A stretch of DNA of 64,000 nt, taken from contig CBDCVA010000001.1 of the NCBI GenBank assembly GCA_965222935.1, positions 1-64,000 on the forward strand, written 5' to 3'. The notes under the pieces were generated by a model. The model made no database searches. It was not told the DNA's origin and saw only the letters and a program-made list of their open reading frames with translations. Positions 8,515-19,411 of this stretch are shown here, piece after piece. Within the stretch, counting starts at the first letter, position 1. Every line of letters begins with the position of its first letter. The position numbers and the translations under genes were made by a program. Origin of the DNA: CBDCVA01 sp965222935 [NCBI: Candidatus Latescibacterota bacterium] (GTDB lineage: Bacteria; Latescibacterota; CBDCVA01).

Positions 8515-9574
8515 CTAAAAGCGACTTTTGAGCTGTCCCCAAGACAGTTCTTCAACCGCTGTAGCTCCCAGATAGATGCCAGCGGCTATGACATAATGCT
8601 GGCCGAATACGGTAACCGGGATAGCGTAGGTCAGCTTGGGCGAGTGGATGTCTTCGTCTCCTTCTACCGCCGGATTGTCCCAATAATACTCGACAAAGCC
8701 GCCGCCCGCGGCGGCTGCCGCGAGGATCTCTTGGACAAATTTGACGCCATTGACGTCTTCGAGATCAATCATGTTTCGCCCCTCGAAGCCTGGATCGGCC
8801 CCGTGAAAGATCACTACACCTTCGGTATTCAGTACAACGAGGTAGATCGAGTCATATCTGAGATCGCTCCCCTCGGTCCTGATTGCATCCTGGATGGTTG
8901 CCACGTAGGAAGGACCCTTTTCCTCAATGATGGGAACAAGAACTCTCAACCCATCTACAAAGGCTTTCAGGGTTTCCCGGTCCACCACCTCACGGGCCGT
9001 TGTCTCCAAGCCCTCAAAAGTGATTGGCTCGTCGTCGACGCCAGACAGATCCATATAAAAGCCAGCGGCTATGACAAAATTCAGGCCGAATATGGTAGCT
9101 GGAACAGCGTAGGCCACCTTGGGCGAGCCGCCGTCTTCGCTTTCTTCTACCGCCGGATCGTCCTAATAATACTCGATAAAATCGCCGCCCGCGGCGGCTG
9201 CGGCGAGGATCTCCTGGACAATTTTGACGCCATTGTCGTCTTTGAGATCAATCACGTTTTTGTCCTCGAAGCTGGAATCGGCCCCGTGAAATTGCACGAC
9301 ACCTTCGGGAGTCAGAAGAATGATGAAGGTACGAGCCGGACTTCCAATCCCCCTCGCTCCTGAATTCCTCCTCTCTGCTTAGGACCTCGGAGGGGCTTTG
9401 GATGCTCTCGAAGTACTCTTTTGCTCCTAGTACAAAGGCCTTCAGGGTTTCCCGATCCACCACATCACGGGCCGTTACCTTCAGGTCCTGGGCAACGGCG
9501 GGGCGCACTGCGGAAAAAACGCTGGCCAGCCCCAGCACACTCCCTAAAAGGACTACCGATGCTAGACGCTTCAT
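8515..9574 (-). pseudogene. Secreted tandem-Cache sensor protein, disrupted
   Basis: The ATG at 9574 opens a signal peptide (M-K-R-L-A-S-V-V-L-L-G-S-V-L-G ... A-V-A-Q). Two homologous single-Cache modules follow, each with V-D-R-E-T-L-K-A-F-V, an F-H-G-A-D strand, V-Q-E-I-L-A-A-A-A-A-G-G and a Y-Y-W-D-type motif. The reading frame changes around 9340-9360. In the first module TAG (complement of 9163-9165) stands where the second module has TGG (Trp). The second module is intact and ends V-E-E-L-S-W-G-Q-L-K-S-R-F, the C-terminal motif described in the findings. It lies beside the Cache-HAMP-PP2C phosphatase. No transmembrane output is present, so an intact version would be a periplasmic or extracellular ligand-binding protein. 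Confidence 0.7.
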
Positions 9575-9910
9575 GATGGGCTCTCTTCCTTTTGTTGAGA
9601 CATAAACTACACCAACATGAACGATATATACGAAAAAAGCCCGCCCCCCAAAAACAATGCCCACAATAGATGCTCCGCTGCCGGCGTATTGCCCAGCCCC
9701 TGGTGCCTTGCCGCAGAACGTCGCCCGCCGGTGCGCAGCGATCTTTCAGGAAAAGTGCTGGACACGCTGCGACCTCGTCAGTACTATCCTTTTTGGCCGA
9801 TCTGTTCGTTGGGCACGGGGTTTTGGGCAGCCAGAGCGATACCGGCCGATATGTCTCGATGCCGGTTGGTCATCGGCGCGCGCAGCCGATGCCGAATCGG
9901 CAGGGAACGA
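9575..9910. other. Intergenic region upstream of lhr
   Basis: No convincing gene. A start-to-lhr frame stays open from 9617, but its first ~98 codons do not resemble the helicase N-terminus and look non-coding. The right part presumably holds the lhr promoter and the left part the promoter of the leftward Cache gene. No clear promoter or operator sequence could be picked out. Confidence 0.4.
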
Positions 9911-12900
9911 ATGGCAGGCGTCATGGTCCTCGATGGGTTTCATCCGGCGGTCGCGGCGTGGTTCCGCGGGAACTTCGATGCGCCGACCGAGGTTCAGGCG
10001 AGAGCCTGGCCGGAGATCAAAAGACGCGGGAACACGCTGATTGCGGCTCCGACCGGGTCGGGCAAGACGCTCGCGGCATTTCTTTCCACCATAGACGACC
10101 TCGTCCGCCAAGGACTTGGGGGTGGACTCCCCGAACGGACTCAGGTCGTCTACGTCTCGCCGCTCAAGGCGCTCAGCAATGATATCGAGCGCAACCTCCA
10201 AGTGCCCCTGAGGGGTATCCGCGAAGAGCTCGAGAACAGCGGCCTGCCCGATGTTGGCCTCAGAGTTCTCGTCCGTACGGGTGACACGCCCTCCTCGGCC
10301 CGGACAGCGATGATCAAGCACCCCCCGCACATCCTCGTGACGACGCCTGAATCGCTCTACCTGCTTTTGACGAGCGAGAACGGGCGGGGTATGCTGTCGA
10401 CCGTTCACACCGTCATCCTCGATGAGATCCACGCGATGGTGGGAGACAAGCGCGGCTCGCATCTCTCGCTCTCACTCGAGCGCCTCGCCGATCTTGTCGA
10501 TCGAAAGCTGGTACGGGTCGGACTCTCAGCCACGCAAAACCCCATTGAAACCGTCGCTCGCTTTCTCGTAGGAGACCGTGATGCTCCTGCGGCGGATGAC
10601 CTCGACTGCACCGTGATCGACACCGGCCACCGGCGTGAGATGGACCTCGCCATCGAAGTGCCCCGCTCGCCGCTGGGAGCCGTCATGGCGAACGAGGTCT
10701 GGGACGAGCTCTACGGGCGGCTGAAGGAGCTCATCCTGAGCCACCGCACCACGCTCATTTTCGTCAACACGCGTCGGTTGGCCGAGCGCATGGCCCACGA
10801 CCTCACGGAGAGGCTGGAGCCGGAGCTCGTCACCGCTCACCACGGCAGCATGTCACGGGAGCAACGGCTGGACGCCGAGCAGCGGCTCAAGAACGGTACG
10901 CTTCGCGCGCTCGTGGCCACGGCATCGCTCGAACTCGGTATCGACATCGGCTCGGTGGATCTCGTGTGCCACATGGGCGCGCCCAAGTCGATTGCGGCGT
11001 TTCTCCAGCGCGTCGGCCGCTCGGGTCACACCATCCACGGCGTACCCAAGGGGCGGCTGTTTCCACTCAGCCGCGATGAACTGGTTGAGTGCGCCGCTGT
11101 GTTCGATGCGGTGCGGCATGGGGAACTCGACCGTATCGTCATGCCCGAGAAACCGCTCGATATTCTCGCGCAGCAGATCGTCGCCGAAGTAGCGTCCGGC
11201 GAGCGCCGGGAAGAGGAGCTGTACGATCTCTTTCGCAAGGCATACCCGTACCGGAACCTCACGCGACGGGAGTTCGACGACATCGTGAAGATGCTCGCCG
11301 AAGGGTTCACCATCCGTAATGGGCGCCGCCAGGCCTACATCCGCCGGGATGTCGTCGACGAGCGGCTGCGCGGACGCAGAGGTGCCCGGCTGACGGCGCT
11401 CGTGTCGGGCGGTGCGATACCGGACCACTTCGATTACGATGTGATCCTCGAGCCGACGAGCACCTTTCTCGGCACCGTTAATGAGGACTTTGCCATAGAA
11501 AGCATGGCGGGCGACGTCTTCCAGTTGGGCAACAACTCATGGCGAATCCTCAGAGTCGAGCGCGACAAAGTGCGCGTCGAGGACGCCCGTGGATTGGCGC
11601 CCAGCATTCCGTTCTGGCTCGGCGAGGCACCGGGGCGGACCACCGAACTCTCCGACGCCGTGTCGCGCGTTCGTGAAGAGATCTCGAGGCGCGTGGGGGA
11701 TCTGAAGGATCTCGAGAAATCGTCGGAGGGGGGTGAGCGGCCCGATGAACCATGGAAAACGGATGCCCTCGCATGGCTCGTGACGGATATCGGCATTCCC
11801 GAATCCGCCGCCGACCAGATAGTCACCTACCTCGCAGCCGCCAAGGCGGCGCTCGGCGCCATGCCTTCCAAACGTACGATTGTCATGGAGCGGTTCTTCG
11901 ACGAGGTGGGCGACATGCATCTCGTCATCCACTCGCCCTTGGGTAGCCGCGTGAACCGTGCGTGGGGGCTAGCGCTTCGCAAGCGGTTTTGTCGGCAGTT
12001 CAATTTCGAGCTCCAGGCGGCCGCCACCGAGGACTCGATCCTCCTCTCACTGGGAGTCACCCACAGCTTTCCGCTTGATGATGTCTTTCACTATCTCAGT
12101 CCGGGGACCGTTAGGGACGTGCTGATTCAGGCGCTCCTCGATTCGCCCATGTTCAACATTCGCTGGCGCTGGAATGCATCGCGTGCACTGGCTGTGCTGC
12201 GGAACCGCGCGGGGAAGAAGGTGCCGCCTGCGATCCAGCGCATGCAGTCCGAGGACCTCATCGCTCTCGTTTTTCCGGATCAGCTCGCCTGCCGGGAAAA
12301 CGTCGGCGGCGATCGGGAGATACCGGAACATCCGCTCGTCCAGCAGACCATTGGGGACTGCCTCCACGATGCGATGGACGTCGAGCGGCTGGAAGGACTG
12401 CTGCGCGACATCCAGTCGAACCGCATCGAGCTCGTGGCGCTGGATATGCGCGAGCCGTCGCCCTTGTCTGAAGGGGTTCTCAAGGCATGTCCCTACGCTT
12501 TTCTCGACGACGCACCGCTCGAGGAGCGGCGGGCCAATGCCGTGCAGAACCGGAGATGGCTCGATCCCGCCGAGGCGGCGGACCTTGGTAAGCTCGATGC
12601 GGCAGCGATCGAGGCGGTGCGCAGCGAAGCCTGGCCTCAGGTCAGAGACGCCGACGAGCTTCACGATGCGCTCGTGCTGTGCGGCTTCCTGACCCGAGAA
12701 GAGGGTGAGCGCGGGGATGGGGAGCGTGGATGGACGGAGTGCTTCGACGAACTCGTAGACCAGAAACGAGCGTCACTCTTAAGGGTAGCTGACGGACGCG
12801 ATTTCTGGGTGGCCGTCGAGCGTTCGCTTCAGATGCAGGGAATCGTCCCCGGGGCGGCATTCGTTCCGGAGCTCCGCATCCCCGAGCGCGTCGTCGAGGA

Positions 12901-14320
12901 GATGCCTTCGGGCGCGGACGCGATGACCGAAATCGTTCGCGCGCGGCTCGAGGCGCTCGGACCTGTCCGGGCCATCGATCTGGCCGATTCGATGGGTGTC
13001 CCCGAGGCGACCGTTGAGGGGGCCCTGGCTGCTCTCGAGAATGAGGGTTTTGTCTTGCGCGGGCAGTTCACGCCGAACACCGCCGATGTGGAGTGGTGCG
13101 AGCGACGGCTCCTCGCACGCATTCACCGCTACACAATCCGGCGTTTGCGCAAGGAGATCGAGCCCGTCTCGTCCGCGGACTTCATGCGGTTTCTGTTCAC
13201 GTGGCACCGACTCAACGATATCGACAGGCCCGAAGGCGCGGATGCCCTGCGACAGGTACTGAAGCAGCTCGAGGGTTTCGAGGCGCCGGCGGCTTCGTGG
13301 GAGGGTGACCTCCTGCCGTCTCGAATGCGGGAGTACGACTACACCTGGCTCGACGCACTGTGCCTGTCGGGGGTCGTCGTGTGGGGTCGCCGTCGCCCGC
13401 AAGCCAACGGCTCGAGCGGAAAGAGAAGCCCCACACCGATTAAATCCACCCCGATCTCCTTCATCGAACGGTCGAATCACGAGCTGTGGAAGACCAATGG
13501 AGATGCGTCCGGCGGTCCCCCGATGGAGCCGTCGGTCCCCGCAAGGGGAGTACTGGAGTTACTCGAGGGTCAGGGAGCGCTCTTTTTCGACGAAATCGTC
13601 GGGCGCAGCGGTCTCCTCAAGTCTCAGGTCGAGGACGCCATCGCGGAGTTGGTCGCCTTGGGCGCGCTGACCGCCGACAGCTACACCGGCTTGCGAGCGC
13701 TCCTCGTGCAGTCGAAATACCGCATACAGAAGGGCCGACGCCGCAAGAACATCAGCTTCACCATGGACGTGGCCGGCCGCTGGTCGCTGCTCAAAACCAA
13801 CGGTGGACCCGATCGGGAGACCGAGCCCGAAACGCTCGAACAGGTCGCGCGCGTTCTCCTGAGGCGATACGGCGTCGCCTTTCGCAAGCTGGCCGACCGC
13901 GAAGCCCTCGCACCCCCATGGCGGCATCTCGTGCGGGTGTATCGGCGGCTGGAGGCGAGGGGTGAAGTGAGGGGCGGGAGGTTTGTGGAGGGTGTGTGGG
14001 GTGAGCAGTTCGCACTTCCCGAGGCGGTCACCTTGCTGCGTTCGACAAGGCGGGAGACAAAGGGGGGTATGCTAACATCCATCAGCGCGGCCGATCCCTT
14101 GAACCTGACCGGGATCATTACGCCGGGCCGGCGAGTGGCGTCTCTTTTTAGCAACCGGATTCTCTACCACGACGGCGTGCCCATCGCGGTCAAAGAGGGA
14201 AAGGAAATACAGTTCCTGACTCAAGTGGCGGAGGCGGACCGCTGGCGGATGGAGAATGCCCTCATTCGACGAAGCATTTCACCCAAACTGAGGGCATATC
14301 TGGGGAAGGGCGTGGAGTGA
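9911..14320 (+). CDS. lhr: Lhr-family ATP-dependent helicase (long form)
   Basis: From the ATG at 9911 the protein is 1,469 aa, matching full-length bacterial Lhr (about 1,400-1,550). An upstream start at 9617 would add ~98 residues unlike Lhr. Superfamily 2 motifs are complete: Q-motif-like region at ~26-33, Walker A A-P-T-G-S-G-K-T at 46-53, D-E-I-H-A-M at ~171, S-A-T-Q-N-P (motif III), G-I-D-I-G-S-V-D and Q-R-V-G-R-S-G-H (motif VI). The Lhr-core winged-helix/beta-barrel region and the large C-terminal extension follow. Lhr is a 3'-5' DNA/RNA:DNA helicase linked to DNA repair. The gene is monocistronic and ends ~120 bp before the tRNA gene. Confidence 0.93.
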   Translation: MAGVMVLDGFHPAVAAWFRGNFDAPTEVQARAWPEIKRRGNTLIAAPTGSGKTLAAFLSTIDDLVRQGLGGGLPERTQVVYVSPLKALSNDIERNLQVPLRGIREELENSGLPDVGLRVLVRTGDTPSSARTAMIKHPPHILVTTPESLYLLLTSENGRGMLSTVHTVILDEIHAMVGDKRGSHLSLSLERLADLVDRKLVRVGLSATQNPIETVARFLVGDRDAPAADDLDCTVIDTGHRREMDLAIEVPRSPLGAVMANEVWDELYGRLKELILSHRTTLIFVNTRRLAERMAHDLTERLEPELVTAHHGSMSREQRLDAEQRLKNGTLRALVATASLELGIDIGSVDLVCHMGAPKSIAAFLQRVGRSGHTIHGVPKGRLFPLSRDELVECAAVFDAVRHGELDRIVMPEKPLDILAQQIVAEVASGERREEELYDLFRKAYPYRNLTRREFDDIVKMLAEGFTIRNGRRQAYIRRDVVDERLRGRRGARLTALVSGGAIPDHFDYDVILEPTSTFLGTVNEDFAIESMAGDVFQLGNNSWRILRVERDKVRVEDARGLAPSIPFWLGEAPGRTTELSDAVSRVREEISRRVGDLKDLEKSSEGGERPDEPWKTDALAWLVTDIGIPESAADQIVTYLAAAKAALGAMPSKRTIVMERFFDEVGDMHLVIHSPLGSRVNRAWGLALRKRFCRQFNFELQAAATEDSILLSLGVTHSFPLDDVFHYLSPGTVRDVLIQALLDSPMFNIRWRWNASRALAVLRNRAGKKVPPAIQRMQSEDLIALVFPDQLACRENVGGDREIPEHPLVQQTIGDCLHDAMDVERLEGLLRDIQSNRIELVALDMREPSPLSEGVLKACPYAFLDDAPLEERRANAVQNRRWLDPAEAADLGKLDAAAIEAVRSEAWPQVRDADELHDALVLCGFLTREEGERGDGERGWTECFDELVDQKRASLLRVADGRDFWVAVERSLQMQGIVPGAAFVPELRIPERVVEEMPSGADAMTEIVRARLEALGPVRAIDLADSMGVPEATVEGALAALENEGFVLRGQFTPNTADVEWCERRLLARIHRYTIRRLRKEIEPVSSADFMRFLFTWHRLNDIDRPEGADALRQVLKQLEGFEAPAASWEGDLLPSRMREYDYTWLDALCLSGVVVWGRRRPQANGSSGKRSPTPIKSTPISFIERSNHELWKTNGDASGGPPMEPSVPARGVLELLEGQGALFFDEIVGRSGLLKSQVEDAIAELVALGALTADSYTGLRALLVQSKYRIQKGRRRKNISFTMDVAGRWSLLKTNGGPDRETEPETLEQVARVLLRRYGVAFRKLADREALAPPWRHLVRVYRRLEARGEVRGGRFVEGVWGEQFALPEAVTLLRSTRRETKGGMLTSISAADPLNLTGIITPGRRVASLFSNRILYHDGVPIAVKEGKEIQFLTQVAEADRWRMENALIRRSISPKLRAYLGKGVE

Positions 14321-14443
14321 CACCGAATCTCTGTCTCTTGCCTGCTGGCAAAGCTGTTTGCCCGGAGGCGGGGCTCTTTGAGGGATCATCGCATTTCAGG
14401 ACGATAACTCAAAGGTTATCCTGACGACGTTTCGTGCCGACAC

Positions 14444-14530
14444 TGGTGCCGAGGGCGGGACTCGAACCCGCATGGGCGTAGGCCCCGAGGATTTTAAGTC
14501 CCCTGCGTCTACCCGTTTCGCCACCTCGGC
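14444..14530 (-). tRNA. tRNA-Leu(TAA)
   Basis: The minus strand reads GCCGAGGTGGCGAAACGGGT at the 5' end, anticodon loop context GACTTAAAATCC (anticodon TAA), and a T-arm GGGTTCGAGTCCC. The 7-bp acceptor stem GCCGAGG/CCTCGGC is perfect, followed by discriminator A and an encoded CCA. The variable arm is long, as expected of class II tRNA-Leu. No integrase is adjacent, so there is no sign that it serves as an attachment site here. Confidence 0.95.
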
Positions 14531-14776
14531 ATGATTGGATCACAGCAAGTCACATGCAGCTTGCCTCCCCCGCCATCGCTTCTGGCAAAGCGAAGACGCA
14601 AGAACTCAGCCCTCTACCGTCCCCCATCAACTCCCCGGTGGACCTCGAACCCCTGCCCGGTTTGCAGATCGAGCCGCTTTGATCCCCAGTTCCCACAACC
14701 ACATCATGGATAAGTCCCTACCCGATGTGGACTCTCATAAACGCAATGTTATCTCCCTATGCTCAAAACTGCTATA

Positions 14777-15532
14777 TCAGCCGGAGCCACGAGAAGAGCA
14801 AAAGCATAGTTGGTGTTTTGAACTCGAATCGAAGGGCGCTCGGTCCCAACCCCCGAACGTCTCGTCAATCGTCATTCCGTTGTATTCCAACAGCGCGTCT
14901 AATTCCTGAGGGAAATACATGCGAAGATTGAGGTCGCCGATTATTTTATCTGTAGTATTTTTGTAGTGCACGACTCTGGATATCTGGGTGTCTGGCTCAT
15001 ATCTATAGGTCTCGGTCACCTCCACCTGTTTACCCGTTTCTCGGTCCGTGTAGGTGCTAAATGGATACCGTCGCTTTGGATCGCGGTTGAGCAGGTCCAA
15101 ACTGGGCACGAAAACATCGAGCACAAAGAGACCGCCTGGCTCCAAATGGCGCCGTACGCATCGTATCATCGCTTCGAAGCCAGAGCGTTCATGGACGTGC
15201 CAGAGCGCATTGGAAAGCAGGAGAATGGATCCAAACTTCCGCCTAAGATCAAAATCGCGAACATCGCACAGCGCCAGCTCGATCTCCACATGGGTCTCTC
15301 GTGCTTTCTTGCCGGCGAGAGCCAACATGGGTTTGGAATAGTCTATGCCGGTCACAGATAACCCACGCTGAGCCAGAGGAATCGCAATTCGGCCCGTGCC
15401 ACAGGCTATTTCCAGGACAGAATTCCGTTCTAGCAGTCGCTCGATCAGCCAATCATGAGGTTCAGCGTACGTTCCGTAGTACTGATCGTATTTTTAAGCG
15501 TCTAAATAGTCTGCGTCGATGAGCGATTCCAT
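14777..15532 (-). pseudogene. SAM-dependent class I methyltransferase with in-frame TAA at codon 13
   Basis: The ATG at 15532 is preceded by AGGAGGT about 8 nt upstream and begins M-E-S-L-I-D-A-D-Y-L-D-A, then TAA (complement of 15494-15496). The same frame continues K-Y-D-Q-Y-Y-G-T-Y ... V-L-E-I-A-C-G-T-G-R-I-A (SAM-binding motif I) ... G-L-S-V-T-G-I-D-Y-S (motif II) to the stop at 14777. The rest of the domain is intact through R-R-H-L-E-P-G-G-L-F-V-L-D-V. A restart at the internal GTG near 15355 would lack motif I and be inactive. Either a recent nonsense mutation or a sequencing error. Substrate unknown. Confidence 0.75.
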
Positions 15533-15898
15533 GCGTAATACCTCCTGTCAGGACGGCCGCGAGTTCGCTTCAGAAATCTTTATTCCATTTCGGGTAATTG
15601 CTTGTAGCCGAACCATTGGTTCGGGAAATGGCCCCTTGATGTTACTTATCTGACATATGGTACCTGTTCTTGGGGACAGTCGCAACCGATGCGAGCGAAG
15701 CCGGTGTCATTCACCTCTCTATCCTCTTGCGGTAGTGTGAAATAAAACGATTCCGCTGGGGTCTAGGCACCTGCCACGTAGCTCCGCTGCAAGCGGTGAC
15801 CAGCCCCTTCCCTTATGCCGTATATGTAGTGTCGTAAGTATTCATCACCAACATAACTCATACAACACGGGAGGAGAAAGAGAAAACGCGGCGGATAG
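15533..15898. other. Intergenic region without recognisable genes
   Basis: No supported coding frame. The right end contains a GGAGG-type site (~15870) followed by a basic, then hydrophobic stretch that resembles the start of the outer-membrane protein's signal peptide, but no proper start codon is present in that frame. Confidence 0.35.
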
Positions 15899-16855
15899 TA
15901 TACTCTCTCGGTTTGCGTCATCGCAGCGTGGGCATTGGGGTCAAGCCCGGTGCGGGCCGATTCGGGGTTCTATCTCCGTAGCGACCTGGGGGCCAATTTC
16001 GCTCCAGAGGCGGAGTTCACCGGAGCGAGCAATGACCGGGTAAGCGTGTGCGATGAGTTCATCAACCCGTCGTACGCATCGGCAGAGGGGCAGGAGCCGG
16101 GCTGCACGGTTCCCAATCGCGGCGCGGACGACAGTTGGAAGGCCGTTTTCGACAGCGCAAAGGGCGTTCTGGCCGGATCGGCCGTTGGTTACCGGTTTGG
16201 TAGCCGGCCCCGTTTGGGAGGCCGTTACCAGCTTGAGTTCCGTCTTGAGGCAGAATATTTCTATCGGGAATCGCAATACGATCAGACTTCTCCGATTTCC
16301 TCTCTAACGGGCGTTAACTTCCAGAAGGCTCAGGGAGAACTCGTCCAGGCCGAGGAGCGCCTCGGCAGCATCACCTCGCACAACCCGTTCGGGAATTTAT
16401 ATTTGAACTTGGCCAGCGATAGCCGCTTCATCCCTTATGTCGGTTTTGGCGCTGGCTTTGGCATCATGAGCGTAGACTGGGGGAGCGTCTGAGCGAGGAA
16501 CACGGATCCAGATGCAATCACCACGGGAGGTGACCAACCGAACGCAGCCGAGATCCGCGAGAACCTTGCTTCAACGGTCAGCGTCGCGCAAGCGAGTCTT
16601 AACGATACGCTATTTGGGTACCAAGTGCTTTTCGGTGCGGATTTCGCGCTCACGGAGTCGGCGTCTCTGGGTGTCAAGGGGCGCTGGGTCAGCTTCGGTG
16701 CCTTCCGCGGTGGCGGTGAAGATCTCGTCTGGCATCCGCTGAGAAGTCACGTGCCCAACCTGAGGCTTGACGGAAGCGAATCTGTGGTTGGTTGGATGTC
16801 GACCCCCGATACCGGAATGCTCGATGTCAGCGTGAACCTGAAGCACCATTTCTAG
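15899..16855 (+). pseudogene. Outer-membrane beta-barrel protein, interrupted by TGA
   Basis: From 15899 the frame encodes a signal-peptide-like stretch (V-C-V-I-A-A-W-A-L-G ... V-R-A) followed by F-Y-L-R-S-D-L-G-A-N-F, typical of OmpA-like or opacity-type barrels. Alternating beta-strand patterns run to 16489, then TGA at 16490-16492. The same frame continues without a shift through Y-Q-V-L-F-G-A-D-F-A-L-T-E to the C-terminal ...V-N-L-K-H-H-F at 16855; a terminal Phe is the usual barrel-assembly signal. No good start codon exists in this frame upstream of the TTG at 15935, so the 5' end also looks damaged. Function unknown. Confidence 0.6.
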
Positions 16856-17019
16856 GCGGCAGGGCCAATGAACGCTACCGCTGCCGCCCGCCGGCACGCA
16901 GCGGTAGCGTTTGACTGTACCGGCGGATGCCTTATCCTCTCTCGGTCTGCGTCACGGGCCTGGCATCACGAGTGGACCGATCATGGGTCGAGGCAGGCCA
17001 CTGGAACGCCCCGTTGTTT

Positions 17020-18234
17020 TCAGACCGGTGCTTGACGCCTCGATGCCGCCGTGATGGGCTCAAAGTCTTCGGGGCCAAACGTGATCGTTCGGCCTTCCTG
17101 CATCGCCAGATCGGATTTCTCGGCCATCAGGGTCGCCAGGTAACCGGCTTCCGAACCGGCGCCTTTGGGCATCTCGCCGCGCACAACGCTGGCAAAATCC
17201 TTCACGAGATGCTCATCGCCGCCCGCATGCGGGTCAGCTCGATCCGAAACTTTGAAATGGGTCCTCTGGCCATCCGCCGAACGGATGACCTCAAACTCGC
17301 CCTGATTCAAGCTGCCGCTTAATTGGCCCATCTGGCCGACGATCAGGATAGTCCGGTCACCCCTGTGTGCGAACATGATCACGATGAATTGGACCCGTAC
17401 GCCATTCTCGTATTCGATCATCACCGTCTGGTTATCCACAATATCCTTGTCGGGGGTCCAGGCGCAGAGATCGCCCGGGTATTCGTCCGAGCCGTCATGC
17501 ATGGCGGCCCACTCTTCGGGGGCGCGATAGGGGCACGATGCTTTGATCTCGGTCGGGCAGACCGAACAGCGCTCGGCCGGGGCGCGCTCGGGCCGGAAGA
17601 TGTTGGTGCCGCCAAAGGAACTGAGCTTCGAGGGCATCACGCCGGGGCCCAGTAACCAGTTGATGAGGTCGAGATCGTGGCTGCATTTGGTGTTGAGGAA
17701 CCCGCCGCTGTACTTGCGCTTACGGTGAAAGCGTCGATTGAAACGCGCGCCGTGATCGTTGCTCAAAAACTCCCCGGCCGATATGTAAATCACCTCGCCC
17801 AAGATGCCGCTGTCCAGGACCTCGCGAATTTTCCGGTAGAACGGGGTGCGGCGGAGATTGAAGCCGAGGACCAACTGAGCCCTGGAAGCGGCTTCGGCCT
17901 CCAGGATGGTCCTGCACTCCTCGATGTTGCGGGCCATGGGCTTTTCGAGGTAGACGTGTTTATCGGCTTGCAGGACCTTCACGGTCACCTCGGCATGGGC
18001 GAATTCCGGCACGGTAACGATCACGGCATCGAGCGCCGCTTCCTGAAGCAAATCGTCCACGGCATGGAAGGTGCGGGTCTGCAGTTGCCATTGCTCGACG
18101 AATCGGGCCAGGCGCCCAGGATGATTGTCGCAGACCGCGAATAACTCGGCATGGGGTACGCCTTTCTGCAATTGCTCGGCGAAATTGGCCGCACGCGCTC
18201 CGGTGCCTATGATCGCGATTCGAAGGGGTTCCAT
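17020..18234 (-). CDS. Gfo/Idh/MocA-family oxidoreductase
   Basis: A 404-aa protein starting at the ATG at 18234, with GGAGGT about 6 nt upstream; longer frames reaching 18309 lack this. The Rossmann motif I-I-G-T-G-A-R-A-A-N is at ~8-17 and the signature E-K-P at 97-99 (V-Y-L-E-K-P-M), the catalytic/NAD(P)-binding triad of the family. It oxidises or reduces a sugar or cyclitol hydroxyl with NAD(P). A Cys-rich stretch in the middle (C-S-V-C-P ... S-C-P-Y) is characteristic of a subgroup. The adjacent TIM-barrel isomerase/epimerase is the usual partner of such enzymes. Substrate unknown. Confidence 0.88.
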   Translation of the reverse strand: MEPLRIAIIGTGARAANFAEQLQKGVPHAELFAVCDNHPGRLARFVEQWQLQTRTFHAVDDLLQEAALDAVIVTVPEFAHAEVTVKVLQADKHVYLEKPMARNIEECRTILEAEAASRAQLVLGFNLRRTPFYRKIREVLDSGILGEVIYISAGEFLSNDHGARFNRRFHRKRKYSGGFLNTKCSHDLDLINWLLGPGVMPSKLSSFGGTNIFRPERAPAERCSVCPTEIKASCPYRAPEEWAAMHDGSDEYPGDLCAWTPDKDIVDNQTVMIEYENGVRVQFIVIMFAHRGDRTILIVGQMGQLSGSLNQGEFEVIRSADGQRTHFKVSDRADPHAGGDEHLVKDFASVVRGEMPKGAGSEAGYLATLMAEKSDLAMQEGRTITFGPEDFEPITAASRRQAPV

Positions 18235-18362
18235 AGGAGACCTCCGGGATTGAGATGATGGAGAAGGGGATAGACGCAAACGAAAAAGGGCGTCTTCCAA
18301 GGGCACCAAGTCTTTTTTTGACGCGAAGTTAAAGGCACAGTCCCACCGGAAAGAAAGATCCG

Positions 18363-18395
18363 CCTCGATGCATTCACATGCCGCTTCAATCGTCG
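18363..18395 (+). repeat. 33-bp direct repeat, copy 1
   Basis: A 33-bp sequence (beginning CCTCGATGCATTCACATGCC) is repeated exactly at 19412-19444. This copy spans the last codons and stop of the TIM-barrel isomerase gene. The two copies flank that gene almost exactly. Confidence 0.85.
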
Positions 18396-19348
18396 AAGTA
18401 CTCGGCAGCGTGCTCTCTGAGCCAGTCGATGCTCAGGCGCATCCACAGGTCTGGATCGTACTGGGGCAGGACCGGCACCTCGATGCACTGGGGCAGGCTC
18501 TCCGGGTCCGGAGCGTTATGCTGGAGGATCTCGAGAATCGTCAGAACTTCCACGTCACCGTAGCCGATGGGAGCGTGGAAAAAAGCCGGTTCTCCGGTCG
18601 TGGTGATGGACTGAAGCCGCATGTCCTTGATGTGCGTCATGACCGTGTAGGGCGCGGCCAGGCGTGCGGCTTCGACTTGGTCCTCGATGACGGACCACGA
18701 ATTCGCGAAGTCATAGTTGATGCGCAGGCAGGGCGAGTCCACCGCCTCGACCACCTGGACGATCTCGGCGATGCGGTAGTCCATGTGGTTTTCAAAGGCT
18801 AGGACGACCTCCAGGTCCTCGCACAGGGGCGTGATGCGGCTGAAGTTGCGGACCATGCGCTCGATCTGCTCATCGACTGGACAGCGTCTGGAGAAGTGGC
18901 CGTAGAACAGGCCGCCGTTGGGCAGGGGCTGGCCGGCTTCGCCGGCTGGATCCCGGTTGACCGCGGCCACGATGCGGGCCCCGGCGGCCCTGGCAAGCCT
19001 GATCTCGCTCGCGAACTTCTCGCTGTCCCTCTCCCACTCCTCGCTCGTTCCGGCGAACCGCCCGCCGCCGCTGCCGATGAATTCGATGCCGAGCTCGGCC
19101 AGCTTGGCGCCGAAGGCTCGCGCCTCCTCGTCGTCGTGCAGTTCTTGGGTCGTGGCATAGAGCGGCGACAGGCCCAGGGAGGCGCACTTTTCCGCGCACC
19201 AGTCGACCCAGCCGTGTATCTTTTCGGGTGGCTCGACCGTCGTGCCATAGGGCAGGGGCAGAGCCCGGTACCCGTAGTGCGGCTGGTCCCAGCGCTTCCC
19301 GGGGTAGACCGTCCAGCGATAGCAGGCCTGTGACATGCCGAGTTTCAT
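18386..19348 (-). CDS. Sugar phosphate isomerase/epimerase-like TIM-barrel protein
   Basis: A 320-aa xylose-isomerase-type (AP endonuclease 2) TIM barrel. Likely metal-ligand strands are L-A-F-E-N-H (Glu ~193), I-N-Y-D-F-A-N (Asp ~220), V-M-T-H-I-K-D (His ~250) and C-I-E-V-P near the C-terminus. Members isomerise or epimerise sugars, inosose or keto-sugars and pair with Gfo/Idh/MocA oxidoreductases; one lies just downstream on the same strand, with ~150 bp between them. The protein is of normal family length. It is bracketed by the 33-bp direct repeats. Specific substrate not determinable. Confidence 0.82.
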   Translation of the reverse strand: MKLGMSQACYRWTVYPGKRWDQPHYGYRALPLPYGTTVEPPEKIHGWVDWCAEKCASLGLSPLYATTQELHDDEEARAFGAKLAELGIEFIGSGGGRFAGTSEEWERDSEKFASEIRLARAAGARIVAAVNRDPAGEAGQPLPNGGLFYGHFSRRCPVDEQIERMVRNFSRITPLCEDLEVVLAFENHMDYRIAEIVQVVEAVDSPCLRINYDFANSWSVIEDQVEAARLAAPYTVMTHIKDMRLQSITTTGEPAFFHAPIGYGDVEVLTILEILQHNAPDPESLPQCIEVPVLPQYDPDLWMRLSIDWLREHAAEYFDD

Positions 19349-19411
19349 AGGCGGTCCCCGACCTCAATGCGGGTCGACGGGCAGCAAACCCAAGCTATGG
19401 CCAAGGCTCCA

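Noticed and set aside
9617-9910. N-terminal extension of Lhr from the start at 9617
   Set aside because: The extra ~98 residues are unlike any Lhr N-terminus and include the region opposite the Cache gene promoter. The ATG at 9911 gives the normal family length.
14635-14715. Possible second tRNA-like element on the minus strand (GGGTTCGAGGTCC T-arm-like text, TGCAAA anticodon-like text)
   Set aside because: No acceptor stem or anticodon stem can be formed; at most a decayed tRNA fragment.
9163-16492. Reassigned stop codon (suppressed TAG/TGA) as the reason for in-frame stops
   Set aside because: All three stop codons are involved, intact genes in the window use ordinary stops, and the affected genes also show frameshifts or lost starts. 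Decay or error fits better than recoding.
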